A DNA stretch of 64,000 nt from an uncultured Sphingomonadaceae bacterium (GTDB taxonomy: Bacteria > Pseudomonadota > Alphaproteobacteria > Sphingomonadales > Sphingomonadaceae): the NCBI GenBank assembly GCA_947494305.1, contig CANLUL010000001.1, forward strand, positions 186,001-250,000, in the 5' to 3' direction. The notes under the pieces are model-generated. The model saw nothing but the letters and a program-made list of their open reading frames with translations. It did not search any database and had not been told where the DNA came from. A program made the translations under genes and the position numbers. Positions 1 through 8,128 of the stretch are shown here, piece after piece. Within the stretch, counting starts at the first letter, position 1. Each line of letters starts with the position of its first letter.

Positions 1-203
1 GCATCAATATCGTTCGCGACGGCGGATCTGAAACCATGCGGGTCAACGATTTTTGGCTGGGAAATAGAGCAGGGTTGCGCGACCAAATTTTGGATGCGTC
101 GGGTCAGGCTACTTATTTTGTTGGCGGAAAATTACGTATTCTGGCCAACCAGGCACCGGGAACGTATCGCGGCACTTTCAATGTCACGATTGAATATCAA
201 TAA
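1..203 (+). CDS. DUF4402 domain protein, C-terminal fragment (cut by window start)
   Basis: The frame is open from the left edge; the first complete codon is at 3 and the stop TAA is at 201-203. About 66 residues remain. They carry the same C-terminal pattern as the next two genes: a GGSETMR segment, then LANQxPGTYRGTF, and a final VTIEYQ. In this family the region forms the last beta strands of a secreted, pilin- or fimbria-like beta-sandwich domain. The signal peptide and N-terminus lie outside the window. This is the first of three tandem paralogs. The family assignment is by pattern recognition; the function of the family is not known in detail. Confidence 0.8.
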   Translation, partial: INIVRDGGSETMRVNDFWLGNRAGLRDQILDASGQATYFVGGKLRILANQAPGTYRGTFNVTIEYQ

Positions 204-399
204 AATTATCGGGCTTTCAGTCCGTCACTTCAACAATTTTTAGAAAATCCTTTCGATGGCGTGGATTGACCATTTTTCGCTAGTGGCCGGTTTTCTGTGT
301 CGTTCTTGGTTAAAATTGGTTTTACCATCTAAATCCACCTTATTTTCTTGGATGGCTCCTAAATCCATTTGCGTGGGACATTAAAGGGGCCAGAAGCGG

Positions 400-912
400 A
401 TGAAAAAATCCAGATACAAGCGCGCAATCGTGAGCGTGCCTGCAGCATTTATAGCCATTCAAGGCGCGCATGCGGCCAATGGTGGTGGTGATTCGACTGC
501 CAATATTCGGCAACCGGTATCGGTAACGAAGACGGCCGATCTTGATTTCGGAACATTTGTACCAGGCACTGCAAATAGTGTTTTTCGTATCAATCCGCGT
601 AACGGCAATATGACCCAACGCAGCGGCGATGCAATTGCATTTGGCGGTACTCCGACGCCTGCCAGCTTTGATGTAACCGGAACAGCCGGTTTGCGCGTAC
701 AGATAACGCGTAATCAGAATCGCATTTTTATCACGCGCGATGGCGGTACCGAAACGATGCGGATCAATCGATTTACCTATGATCGCCGTCGCAAGCGGTT
801 AAATGCTGCGGGTGAAGCAAATTTTGCCGTTGGTGGTCAGATTCGTATTGGAGCCAATCAAGCCGCAGGGACTTATCGTGGTACATTTGGTGTAACGGTT
901 GAATATCAATAA
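400..912 (+). CDS. DUF4402 domain secreted protein
   Basis: A 170-residue protein with a basic, hydrophobic Sec signal peptide (about 1-26, cleavage after AHA) and one DUF4402-like beta-sandwich domain. Shared landmarks with its neighbours are DLDFGTFVPG near residue 48, GGTETMRI, ANQAAGTYRGTF and the terminal VTVEYQ. It is the second of three tandem copies in the same direction. The gaps of 196 and 97 nt mean each copy could have its own promoter. No usher or chaperone gene is visible, so a classical chaperone-usher pilus is not supported here. It is likely exported to the periplasm or surface; the exact role is unknown. Confidence 0.82.
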   Translation: MKKSRYKRAIVSVPAAFIAIQGAHAANGGGDSTANIRQPVSVTKTADLDFGTFVPGTANSVFRINPRNGNMTQRSGDAIAFGGTPTPASFDVTGTAGLRVQITRNQNRIFITRDGGTETMRINRFTYDRRRKRLNAAGEANFAVGGQIRIGANQAAGTYRGTFGVTVEYQ

Positions 913-1009
913 GCGCAACAAAATGTGGAGTGAACTGGAAAAAGTTAATATCGGTTAACCAGTCAGAATAGCATTTCTTTACCATTGGCCTCGTAAAACC
1001 GATATCACG

Positions 1010-1552
1010 ATGACCAGAGACCAGTTTTTTTCGCGTGCTATCGCATGCCTGTTGTTCGTTTTGGCCGCACTGACCAGTGCGCCGGCTGCCTATGCCCAAA
1101 CATCAAATGGCGATGCAACGGCGGTCACCATTGGACCTATGTCCGTGGTCAAAATTGAAGATTTGAATTTTGGCAATTTGGTTGCAGGAACTACCGCTGG
1201 AACGATGACTGTCAATACCGCCAATGGCAACGTCAACGTGACCGGCGGTGTTGTGCGCGCTGGTGGTGTAACAAGCCGTGCCAATTTTATCATCTATGGC
1301 CCGCAAAATCAGATTGTGCGGATTAGAATTCCTTCGACGATTTTGATAAGTCGCAATGGCGGCGGCGCTAATATGCGCATTGATCAAATGTCAGTCGGCA
1401 ACGCCAACCGAAGTCTGGGAACAAATGTTTTGGGCAGGTTGAGTAGGACCGGTGTTTTTAATCTTACGGTCGGGGGGCGTTTGCGGGTTAACGCGAACCA
1501 GCAAGAAGGCGGCTACACCGGAACATTTGATATGACGGTTGACTATTTTTAG
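1010..1552 (+). CDS. DUF4402 domain secreted protein
   Basis: A 180-residue protein with a clear Sec signal peptide (residues 1-30, cleavage near AYA). The mature part is a single DUF4402-like domain: DLNFGNLVAG, then GGGANMRI, then ANQQEGGYTGTF and the terminal VDYF. It is the most divergent of the three tandem copies, with an inserted segment (ILISRNGGG...VLGRLSRTG), but it keeps the C-terminal strand pattern. The tandem arrangement points to local duplication. Structural or surface-exposed roles are inferred from the family and the signal peptide; no catalytic residues are apparent. Confidence 0.82.
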   Translation: MTRDQFFSRAIACLLFVLAALTSAPAAYAQTSNGDATAVTIGPMSVVKIEDLNFGNLVAGTTAGTMTVNTANGNVNVTGGVVRAGGVTSRANFIIYGPQNQIVRIRIPSTILISRNGGGANMRIDQMSVGNANRSLGTNVLGRLSRTGVFNLTVGGRLRVNANQQEGGYTGTFDMTVDYF

Positions 1553-1619
1553 TCACAGTTTGCGCTTCCTACGCCTGAACAATATTGCGTCTTAGCCCAA
1601 CCATTGCTAATCGCGCGAT

Positions 1620-1832
1620 ATGACTGACACACCGGAAACCGTAAGAACATCCAAAAAACGCAATGCCTGTGATGGTGCGACCGATATCCCGGGCGGTGCA
1701 GCGCTGGGTCATCCGCGTGTCTGGTTGGAAATCGATGAAAAAGGCTATGTCGAATGCGGCTATTGCGATCGGCGCTTCGTTTTGATCGGCGGGCCAGCTG
1801 ATATTTCCGTGGAAGCGGACGAGGCTGAATAA
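1620..1832 (+). CDS. CHCC-type zinc-finger domain protein
   Basis: A 70-residue protein matching the CHCC zinc-finger family related to the mitochondrial complex I subunit NDUFS6. The likely zinc ligands are Cys17, His31 (GHPRVWL), Cys46 and Cys49 (CGYCDRRF). The length is typical for alphaproteobacterial members. It stands alone 40 nt upstream of tldD and may be co-transcribed with it. Bacterial homologs are associated with complex I in some alphaproteobacteria; a role here is inferred from the family only. Confidence 0.85.
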   Translation: MTDTPETVRTSKKRNACDGATDIPGGAALGHPRVWLEIDEKGYVECGYCDRRFVLIGGPADISVEADEAE

Positions 1833-1872
1833 ACTCATCTAAAGGGGTGCACGGCCCTCAATTCGTTTCTAT

Positions 1873-3309
1873 ATGGGGTGGATGATAGAAAATCTTGACC
1901 CTCGCTCCTTCCTTTACCGTCCTGACGGACTTGATCCTGAACGCGCCAAAGCGCTGGTTTCCCAGTCTTTGGATGCCTGTGATGATGGTGAGCTCTACCT
2001 ACAATATAGTGCCGTTGAGAGTTTCGGTTTTGACGATGGCCGGTTGAAGACGGCTGATTATAGCACCGATAGCGGCTTTGGCTTGCGCGGTGTGTCGGGT
2101 GAAATGACCGGTTTTTCCCATAGTAATGAAATTAGCGAAGCGGCGATCAAACGCGCTGCGCAAACGTTGCAACTGCTTGACCCTGCGAAAGGAGAGGCAG
2201 CGCCTCCACCGCGCGGCAACAATCAGCATCTATATGGCGAAGCAAACCCATTGGAAACGATCCCGTTCGCACAAAAAGTGGCGCTTTGTCAGCAGATAGA
2301 CGAGGCCGCCCGGGCTAGAGATCCACGTGTCGCGCAAGTATCTGTTGGTCTATCCGGCAGCTGGAGTGTTGTGGAAATTGTCCGCCCCGATGGTTTTGTC
2401 GCCACCGATGTCAGGCCGCTGGTGCGCCTCAACGTCTCCATCGTCGCGGAGCAAAATGGTCGCCGTGAAAGTGGCAGCTTCGGAATGGGTGGACGCTATC
2501 TGTATGACCGTCTGTTTGAAGAGCAACGCTGGAACCGCGCGATTGATGAAGCGCTTAATCAGGCAACGGTTAATCTTGAGAGTGTCGATGCGCCCGCGGG
2601 TGAACAAACCGTGCTGCTGGGTCCCGGATGGCCCGGTATCATCTTGCATGAAGCCATTGGCCACGGACTGGAAGGTGACTTTAACCGCAAGGGCACGAGC
2701 GCCTTTTCCGGACGGATTGGGGAGCGTGTTGCTTCTGCTGGTGTAACCGTTGTCGACGACGGTTCAATCGACGAACGCCGCGGATCGCTGAGCATTGATG
2801 ACGAAGGCACACCGACGCAGGAAAATGTGCTGATCGAGGATGGCATATTAAAATGCTACATGCAGGATCGCCTCAACGCGCGCCTGATGGGTGTTCCGGC
2901 CACCGGCAATGGCCGCCGGGAAAGCTATGCCCATGCCCCGATGCCCAGAATGACGAACACATTCATGCGCGGTGGCAAGGATGATCCCGATGAGCTGATG
3001 AGCCGCGTGAAGAGCGGTATTTATGCGAAGAGCTTTGGCGGCGGGCAAGTGGATATTGTCTCCGGGAAATTCGTCTTCTCCTGCACCGAGGCGTATAAAA
3101 TTGAAAACGGCAAGCTGGGCGCACCGATTAAGGGAGCGACCTTGATCGGTGACGGTCCGACAGCACTGACCAAAGTAACCGGTATTGGCAATGATATGGC
3201 GCTGGACGAAGGTATCGGCGTTTGCGGCAAAGGTGGACAGTCGGTTCCGGCCGGTGTTGGGCAGCCAACATTGCTGGTCGATGGATTGACAGTTGGGGGT
3301 ACAGCTTGA
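1873..3309 (+). CDS. tldD: Metalloprotease TldD
   Basis: A 478-residue cytosolic protease of the TldD/PmbA family. The zinc-binding motif HEAIGH is at residues 259-264, followed by GLEGD and the family-typical GRIGERVAS segment. Further on, FSCTEAYKIENGKLG and the GATLIGDGP motif supply the third-ligand region. TldD normally forms a heterodimer with PmbA (TldE) and takes part in peptide maturation and CcdA antitoxin turnover. No pmbA lies in this window. The second ATG at 1882 is an alternative start. The gene ends 8 nt before a palindromic repeat element. Confidence 0.95.
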   Translation: MGWMIENLDPRSFLYRPDGLDPERAKALVSQSLDACDDGELYLQYSAVESFGFDDGRLKTADYSTDSGFGLRGVSGEMTGFSHSNEISEAAIKRAAQTLQLLDPAKGEAAPPPRGNNQHLYGEANPLETIPFAQKVALCQQIDEAARARDPRVAQVSVGLSGSWSVVEIVRPDGFVATDVRPLVRLNVSIVAEQNGRRESGSFGMGGRYLYDRLFEEQRWNRAIDEALNQATVNLESVDAPAGEQTVLLGPGWPGIILHEAIGHGLEGDFNRKGTSAFSGRIGERVASAGVTVVDDGSIDERRGSLSIDDEGTPTQENVLIEDGILKCYMQDRLNARLMGVPATGNGRRESYAHAPMPRMTNTFMRGGKDDPDELMSRVKSGIYAKSFGGGQVDIVSGKFVFSCTEAYKIENGKLGAPIKGATLIGDGPTALTKVTGIGNDMALDEGIGVCGKGGQSVPAGVGQPTLLVDGLTVGGTA

Positions 3310-3317
3310 TCGATCCA

Positions 3318-3393
3318 GTCATTCTGAACTTGTTTCAGGATCTCCTATTTCAAAGCAAGCCGACTGAGATGCTGAAACAAGTTCAGCATGACG
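3318..3393. repeat. Interspersed palindromic repeat, copy 1 (complete)
   Basis: Two arms of about 27 nt face each other: GTCATTCTGAACTTGTTTC at 3318-3336 and GAAACAAGTTCAGCATGAC at 3374-3392. They are separated by about 37 nt that can form a weaker stem. The element sits between tldD and the DUF924 gene, and its right arm ends 10 nt before the next start codon. Related copies are at 11020-11093 and 30123-30148. It looks like a REP/BIME-class extragenic palindrome. Confidence 0.75.
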
Positions 3394-3403
3394 AGGTTTA
3401 GAA

Positions 3404-3937
3404 ATGAACTGGTCAACAGAAATCCTTAACTTCTGGTTCAATGAGCTGAAGCCCGCCGACTGGTGGAACAAAAACGAAGCTATCGACAATATCTGCAAAG
3501 AACGGTTTTTCGAACTGTGGGAAGAGCAGAAAGCCAATGCCGCCGATGTCTTTCTAGCGGATGCGGATACGGCGCTCGCTGCGATAATCCTGTTCGACCA
3601 ATTTCCGCGCAATATGTTTCGTGACCATGCGGATGCCTATTCCACCGATCACCTGGCGCAGCAGATTGCCGAGAAAGCCGTTGATATGGGACTCGACCAA
3701 CAACTTACCGAGCAGCAACGGTCTTTCCTCTATATGCCATTCATGCATGCGGAGGATATGCGTCTGCAAAACAGGTCGGTCGCCCTGTTTACAAAACTGG
3801 GCAGCAATGAAAAGTTCGCCAACAACCACCGCGATGCGATCGCACAATTTGGCCGTTTTCCACATCGGAACGATGTACTTGGACGTGCCACGCAACCCGC
3901 TGAACAAGAAGCCATAGATAACGGAATGAAGTGGTAG
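3404..3937 (+). CDS. DUF924 family protein
   Basis: A 177-residue soluble protein of the DUF924 family (TPR-like helical fold). Recognisable family segments are ILNFWFNELKPADWW at the N-terminus, ALAAIILFDQFPRNMFR near residues 60-75, LSFLYMPF-type sequence and a C-terminal HRNDVLGR. The function of the family is not established. It starts 10 nt after the palindromic repeat and ends one base before the next gene, so it probably heads a compact run reaching the patatin-like gene at 6077. Confidence 0.9.
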   Translation: MNWSTEILNFWFNELKPADWWNKNEAIDNICKERFFELWEEQKANAADVFLADADTALAAIILFDQFPRNMFRDHADAYSTDHLAQQIAEKAVDMGLDQQLTEQQRSFLYMPFMHAEDMRLQNRSVALFTKLGSNEKFANNHRDAIAQFGRFPHRNDVLGRATQPAEQEAIDNGMKW

Positions 3938-3938
3938 C

Positions 3939-4451
3939 ATGGTTAGCCTGACCCGAAGTTTGCGGGAAACATGGACCGCTCTTAAATCTTGGCCAGATGC
4001 AAAACAGTCTGTGGCTGCGATAAAAGTTGCTGTGCCGTCGCTCGCGATTATCGCGGGTATCGGCTTTCTGTCGGGATGGCTCCACTGGTATCCGCAGGAT
4101 CGCTGGCAAGAATATGTGAAGGCGGTCTTGATCGGCCTTTTCCTGGTCGCCTTGCCGTTTGAACTGGTGTTTCGAGGGGTGCTCTTATCGACGCTTGCTC
4201 AATTTATTGCGCGATGGGCCGCATGGATTTCAACACTGCTGTTTGTAATTTACTTCCCCATTTATGGAGTTTTGAACGAAACGAAATGGAATGGCGTTTT
4301 TCAAATGCCATCATTCTGGATCGCTATGCTGGTTTTCGGCATCATCCTTTCCCATATTCGTATCAGGTCCGGTTCATTGTGGACGGTTATCCTGATACAT
4401 GGATTTGCCGTTGCAACCTGGATGGCCTTTTTGGGAGGACGGTCCTATTAG
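3939..4451 (+). CDS. CPBP-like intramembrane protein, probably catalytically degenerate
   Basis: A 170-residue membrane protein with about four hydrophobic segments (roughly 31-50, 62-78, 94-111 and 124-140) plus a C-terminal hydrophobic stretch. FELVFRGVLL (residues 74-83) and ILIHGFAVATW (151-161) resemble motifs 1 and 3 of CPBP/CAAX intramembrane proteases. The first Glu of the expected EExxxR is Phe74, and the His expected to end motif 2 appears to be Asn113. A proteolytic role is therefore doubtful. It follows the DUF924 gene by one base. The family call is moderate. Confidence 0.6.
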   Translation: MVSLTRSLRETWTALKSWPDAKQSVAAIKVAVPSLAIIAGIGFLSGWLHWYPQDRWQEYVKAVLIGLFLVALPFELVFRGVLLSTLAQFIARWAAWISTLLFVIYFPIYGVLNETKWNGVFQMPSFWIAMLVFGIILSHIRIRSGSLWTVILIHGFAVATWMAFLGGRSY

Positions 4452-4477
4452 GGGGCTTCATAGAAGGAAGGTTTCTG

Positions 4478-5038
4478 ATGGCAGAGTTTTTTGATGCGCT
4501 AAATGATAATCACACGGCTTTTATAGCAAAACAGCCGATGTTCTTTGTAGCTACCGCAGCGACTGATGGCCGGATAAATCTCTCTCCCAAAGGATATGAC
4601 GCTTTTCGCGTGCTGGGCCCCAACCGGGTGGCCTATCTGGATCTGGGCGGTTCGGGTAATGAAACCCATGCACATCTGATCGCCGATGGGCGGATCACGA
4701 TTATGTTCAATAATTTCGAAAATCCGGCGCTGATCATGCGGCTATACGGCAAAGGAACGCCGGTGCTACCGCAAGATGATGGCTGGCAGGAACTTGCAGG
4801 GCATTTTGACATCTTGCCTGGCACACGGCAAATTTTCGATATTCATGTGGACAATGTACAGTCGAGTTGCGGTTGGGGCGTTCCGCAGATGGAGATGAAG
4901 GCCGAACGAGAAACATTGGTCAAATATCACCGGCAAGCTGATCCAGATGCGTGGATGGAGAAAACAGCGGGTCGTGTCACCAGCATTGATGGCCTGCCAA
5001 CCCGCGCCACGGACCGCTATTTTGGAGAGAATTCGTAA
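4478..5038 (+). CDS. Pyridoxamine 5'-phosphate oxidase family protein
   Basis: A 186-residue FMN-binding split-barrel protein. The N-terminal part (MAEFFDALNDNHTAFIAKQ, FVATAATDGRINLSPKG) matches the PNPOx-like family that includes general flavin-dependent oxidoreductases. A longer open frame reaches back to 4214, but it lies inside the previous gene. The ATG at 4478 has a strong ribosome-binding sequence (GAAGGAAGG) just upstream and begins the homologous region. The substrate is unknown. The stop codon abuts the ATG of the next gene. Confidence 0.88.
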   Translation: MAEFFDALNDNHTAFIAKQPMFFVATAATDGRINLSPKGYDAFRVLGPNRVAYLDLGGSGNETHAHLIADGRITIMFNNFENPALIMRLYGKGTPVLPQDDGWQELAGHFDILPGTRQIFDIHVDNVQSSCGWGVPQMEMKAERETLVKYHRQADPDAWMEKTAGRVTSIDGLPTRATDRYFGENS

Positions 5039-5254
5039 ATGAGCTTGGTTGAACTCTCCCGCCATATGCACGGTTATGAGGCAGAAATTATCAAAGGCCG
5101 TTTGGAATCGGCTGGCGTTGGTGCGGTTTGCTTCGACAGTGGTGTCAATATTGTCGAGGGGGCAGGGATTGCATTGCCCGCTCGTGTGATGGTTTTGAAA
5201 GAAGATTTGGCTGAAGCGAGAGCGATACTGGCCGAGGATGTGGCGCTTGACTGA
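5039..5254 (+). CDS. DUF2007 domain protein
   Basis: A 71-residue protein of the DUF2007 family, called putative signal transducing protein in domain databases. Typical features are the start LVELSRHMHGYEAEIIKGRLESAG, a central VMVLKEDLAEARAIL and a compact ferredoxin-like length. Its ATG directly follows the stop of the PNPOx-like gene, and its end overlaps the patatin-like gene by 17 nt, so translation of the three is probably coupled. No biochemical role is known. Confidence 0.85.
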   Translation: MSLVELSRHMHGYEAEIIKGRLESAGVGAVCFDSGVNIVEGAGIALPARVMVLKEDLAEARAILAEDVALD

Positions 5255-6077
5255 GAAACGGAAAGTATCGTTAGCGCTTGGCGGCGGTGCCGGTCTCGGC
5301 TGGACCCATATTGGTGTGCTGCGCGCGTTAGAGGCTTCGTCAATTGAGATTGCCGCTATTTCAGGAACCTCGATCGGTGCCATTGCGGGTGCTAGCTTTG
5401 CCGCCGGAAAGCTGGATTATCTGGAAGAGACAGCCCGCACCGCGAATTTCCGAAGCATGATCAAATTTATGGACCCCCATTTTAAACGTGGTGCCGTGAT
5501 GGGCGGGCGCACCATTGAAAAAGAGCTGGAAAAGGAACTGGGTCATCTGACCTTTGAAGATCTGCCATTTCCTGTTGCAGCCGTCGCCGCTGATCTCAAA
5601 ACCGGCGATACCATTGTTATGAAATCGGGAAAGCTGGTTCCGGCCATTCGCGCATCCATGTCGCTACCGGGTATTTTTAAGCCAGTGGAGTTCGAAGGCC
5701 GCATGCTGGTTGATGGCGGTGTGGCCTTACCGGTTCCAGTCTCTCCGGCTCGGGAACTATCCCCCGAAGCACTATGTATCTCTGTCAATTTGCAGGATGA
5801 TTTTGTCGCGCGGGCAAAAATGTCCGGGATTGATCGTATTGATCAGAAGGAACCGAATAGTATTGCCATCGTTCGTGCTTCGGTGGGTTTGTCGCTCCGC
5901 AATCTGGGACGCTATTCTCTAGCGCTCGATCCGCCCGATTTTGCGATGTCGCCGCCGGTCGGGCACATAGATATGCAGAATTTCACCAAGGCTGATGAGC
6001 TGATTGAAATCGGTCGCCGGGAAACCGAAGCGATCATTCCTGAGATACTGGAGCGATTGAAAAGCACTGCTGCCTAA
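5238..6077 (+). CDS. Patatin-like phospholipase family protein (RssA-type)
   Basis: A 279-residue Ser-Asp dyad lipase. The nucleophile motif GTSIG is at 43-47 (Ser45) and the DGG motif at 159-161 (Asp159). The glycine-rich oxyanion region is GGGAGLGWTHIG near the N-terminus. This matches RssA-like cytosolic patatins, which hydrolyse acyl esters of phospholipids. The start overlaps the DUF2007 gene by 17 nt; an in-frame TTG at 5247 is an alternative. It is the last gene of the run that begins near 3404. The substrate is unknown. Confidence 0.9.
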   Translation: MWRLTEKRKVSLALGGGAGLGWTHIGVLRALEASSIEIAAISGTSIGAIAGASFAAGKLDYLEETARTANFRSMIKFMDPHFKRGAVMGGRTIEKELEKELGHLTFEDLPFPVAAVAADLKTGDTIVMKSGKLVPAIRASMSLPGIFKPVEFEGRMLVDGGVALPVPVSPARELSPEALCISVNLQDDFVARAKMSGIDRIDQKEPNSIAIVRASVGLSLRNLGRYSLALDPPDFAMSPPVGHIDMQNFTKADELIEIGRRETEAIIPEILERLKSTAA

Positions 6078-6169
6078 ATTTTAGGCACTTACGTTGCGCT
6101 GCACAAATTTTAAACTCTGAACCCTTCCGCCGATTCAAAAAACCTTAACAATTCAATAATTTATGATTC

Positions 6170-6185
6170 TGGCACGAGCTTTGCT
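6170..6185 (+). promoter_or_regulatory. Sigma-54 promoter of glnK-amtB
   Basis: TGGCAC at 6170-6175 and TTGCT at 6181-6185, separated by 5 nt, match the -24/-12 consensus. The invariant GG (6171-6172) and GC (6183-6184) are separated by exactly 10 nt. The predicted start of transcription is near 6196, just ahead of the AAGGGGG ribosome-binding site and the ATG at 6219. This implies nitrogen control through NtrC and RpoN. Confidence 0.9.
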
Positions 6186-6218
6186 CTGTTGACCCTTGAA
6201 AACAATCAAGGGGGTATA

Positions 6219-6557
6219 ATGAAGTTTATCCAAGCCATAATTAAACCGTTCAAGCTGGACTCGGTTCGCGATGCGCTCACCGAAGCTGGTGTTGCTGGCA
6301 TGACGGTGACTGAGGTCAAAGGCTTCGGTCGTCAAAAGGGTCAGACCGAAGTCTATCGCGGTGCTGAATATACAACCAACATGGTGCCAAAGATCAAATT
6401 GGAAATCGCCTGTGCCGACGAAGTCGTAGCGCAGGCCGTTGAGGCGATTCAAAGTGCGGCTGGCACAGAGTCGATCGGCGACGGCAAGATTTTCGTGTTC
6501 GGGCTCGAAGAAGCCACGCGCATTCGCACCGGTGAAACCGGCGACACAGCACTTTAA
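6219..6557 (+). CDS. glnK: Nitrogen regulatory protein PII (GlnK type)
   Basis: A 112-residue PII signal protein, the standard family length. It has the IIKPFKL start, the T-loop [15 protein letters not shown] ending at the uridylylation site Tyr51, and the C-terminal signature [12 protein letters not shown] proteins sense 2-oxoglutarate, ATP and ADP and gate AmtB. The frame extends ten codons upstream to a TTG, but the ATG at 6219 gives the canonical length and has an AAGGGGG site just before it. It is 18 nt ahead of amtB behind a sigma-54 promoter, so GlnK is preferred over GlnB. Confidence 0.95.
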   Translation: MKFIQAIIKPFKLDSVRDALTEAGVAGMTVTEVKGFGRQKGQTEVYRGAEYTTNMVPKIKLEIACADEVVAQAVEAIQSAAGTESIGDGKIFVFGLEEATRIRTGETGDTAL

Positions 6558-6575
6558 TCGGGGAAGCAAATAGAT

Positions 6576-7889
6576 ATGAAAAAACTCATCACAATTTCAG
6601 CAGGTTTGGCGGCCACAATGGCGCTGGCTTCTCCTGCTCTGGCCCAGGAGGCGGCAGAAGTAGCCGATCCTAGTGCCAACACAGCCTATATTTTTAATAC
6701 GCTTTTGTTCCTGCTTGGCGGATTTCTTGTCATGTGGATGGCTGCTGGTTTTGCCATGCTGGAGGCGGGTTTGGTGCGTTCCAAAAACGTATCTATGCAG
6801 TGCCTGAAGAATATTGGCCTCTATTCCATTGCCGGTATCATGTTTTGGGTTATCGGTTACTCTATCGCCTATCCGGGTTTTGAAGGCGGCTATTTCGGCA
6901 TTGCCGATTTCCCCTACTCGATGCAGGGCGTTGGCGAAGCGGATGTTGATACTGGTTACTCGGTAGCATCAGACTGGTTCTTCCAGATGGTTTTCTGTGC
7001 CACCACGGCATCGATTGTGTCGGGTACGGTTGCAGAACGGGTAAAAATCATTCCGTTCTTCATCTTCGTATTCGTTCTAACTGGTTTCATCTACCCAGTG
7101 ATCGTTAGCTGGGAGTGGGGCGCTGGCTGGCTTGATGCAATGGGTTTCAGTGACTTTGCTGGTTCGACACTGGTTCACTCAACTGGTGGCTGGGCGGCTC
7201 TCGCTGGTGCGCTGATTATTGGACCTCGTCTTGGTCGCTATGTCGATGGTAAACTCAACGTGATGCCTGGTTCAAGCATTCCATTGGCAACATTGGGTAC
7301 CTTTATCCTGTGGCTCGGCTGGTTCGGCTTCAACGGTGCTTCGCAGCTTGCGATGGGTACCATTGGCGATGTCAGCGACGTATCGAAAATTTTCGTGAAC
7401 ACCAATATGGCAGCTGCCGGTGGTGTGGTCGTAGCGATTGTGCTGACACAGATCCTGTACAAGAAAATTGATGTTACCATGGCTCTAAACGGCGCGTTGG
7501 CCGGCCTGGTATCCATCACGGCGGAACCATTGACCCCGTCTGTACCCTATGCGCTGCTTATCGGCGGAGTAGGTGGTGCGATTGTGGTCTTCGCGGTTCC
7601 ATTGCTCGACAAACTAAAAATTGATGACGTTGTTGGCGCCATACCGGTCCACCTGATGGCCGGTATCTGGGGCACCCTCATCGTTCCGCTTACCAACACG
7701 GAAGTACCGTTTATCGCACAATTGACTGGTGTGGTGGCAACGGGTGTCTTCGTGATGATCGCCAGTTCGATCATCTGGTTTGCACTGAAATTCACCCTTG
7801 GTGTCCGTCCAAGTGAAGAGCAAGAAATGCTCGGAATGGATATCTCCGAAGTAGGCGTCGAAGCTTACCCGGAATTTGCCAAGGGCTAA
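6576..7889 (+). CDS. amtB: Ammonium transporter AmtB
   Basis: A 437-residue inner-membrane ammonium channel. A cleavable signal peptide (about 1-23, ending ALA) precedes a short periplasmic segment and about 11 transmembrane helices. Landmarks are FQMVFCATTASIVSGTVAERVK, the first pore histidine in LVHSTGGWAALAGALI, and the second in HLMAGIWGTL. The trimer conducts ammonia and is blocked by deuridylylated GlnK, encoded directly upstream. The two genes are presumably co-transcribed from the sigma-54 promoter at 6170. A terminator hairpin follows. Confidence 0.97.
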   Translation: MKKLITISAGLAATMALASPALAQEAAEVADPSANTAYIFNTLLFLLGGFLVMWMAAGFAMLEAGLVRSKNVSMQCLKNIGLYSIAGIMFWVIGYSIAYPGFEGGYFGIADFPYSMQGVGEADVDTGYSVASDWFFQMVFCATTASIVSGTVAERVKIIPFFIFVFVLTGFIYPVIVSWEWGAGWLDAMGFSDFAGSTLVHSTGGWAALAGALIIGPRLGRYVDGKLNVMPGSSIPLATLGTFILWLGWFGFNGASQLAMGTIGDVSDVSKIFVNTNMAAAGGVVVAIVLTQILYKKIDVTMALNGALAGLVSITAEPLTPSVPYALLIGGVGGAIVVFAVPLLDKLKIDDVVGAIPVHLMAGIWGTLIVPLTNTEVPFIAQLTGVVATGVFVMIASSIIWFALKFTLGVRPSEEQEMLGMDISEVGVEAYPEFAKG

Positions 7890-7966
7890 CCTGATTGGCG
7901 CCGGCCTCTCCTCCCAAACTTGGGTCGGCGCCTAACCTTGTTCCTCCTGCGAACAAACAACTTTAT

Positions 7967-8001
7967 GGCCGGTGATGTGAAAGCATCCCGGCCCTTTTTT
8001 T
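7967..8001 (+). terminator. Rho-independent terminator downstream of amtB
   Basis: GGCCGG-T-GATG at 7967-7977 pairs with CATC-CCGGCC at 7984-7993 around a short loop and is followed by CTTTTTTTG. A second inverted repeat (GGCGCCG at 7897-7903 with CGGCGCC at 7926-7932) lies between amtB and this hairpin and has no T-run. Confidence 0.85.
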
Positions 8002-8128
8002 GTTTGGAATACCGTGCCTAACGAAAAGATAGGCATTGTTACGATCTAAAAAGCAGCAATCAATCGTTGCCGGAGCAACGAATTATCGACACAATGCGAT
8101 AAATCGAAACATCCCGGAGATTGAAATC

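Noticed and set aside
4214-4477. N-terminal extension of the PNPOx-like gene
   Set aside because: Lies within the CPBP-like gene and lacks homologous residues; the start at 4478 has GAAGGAAGG upstream.
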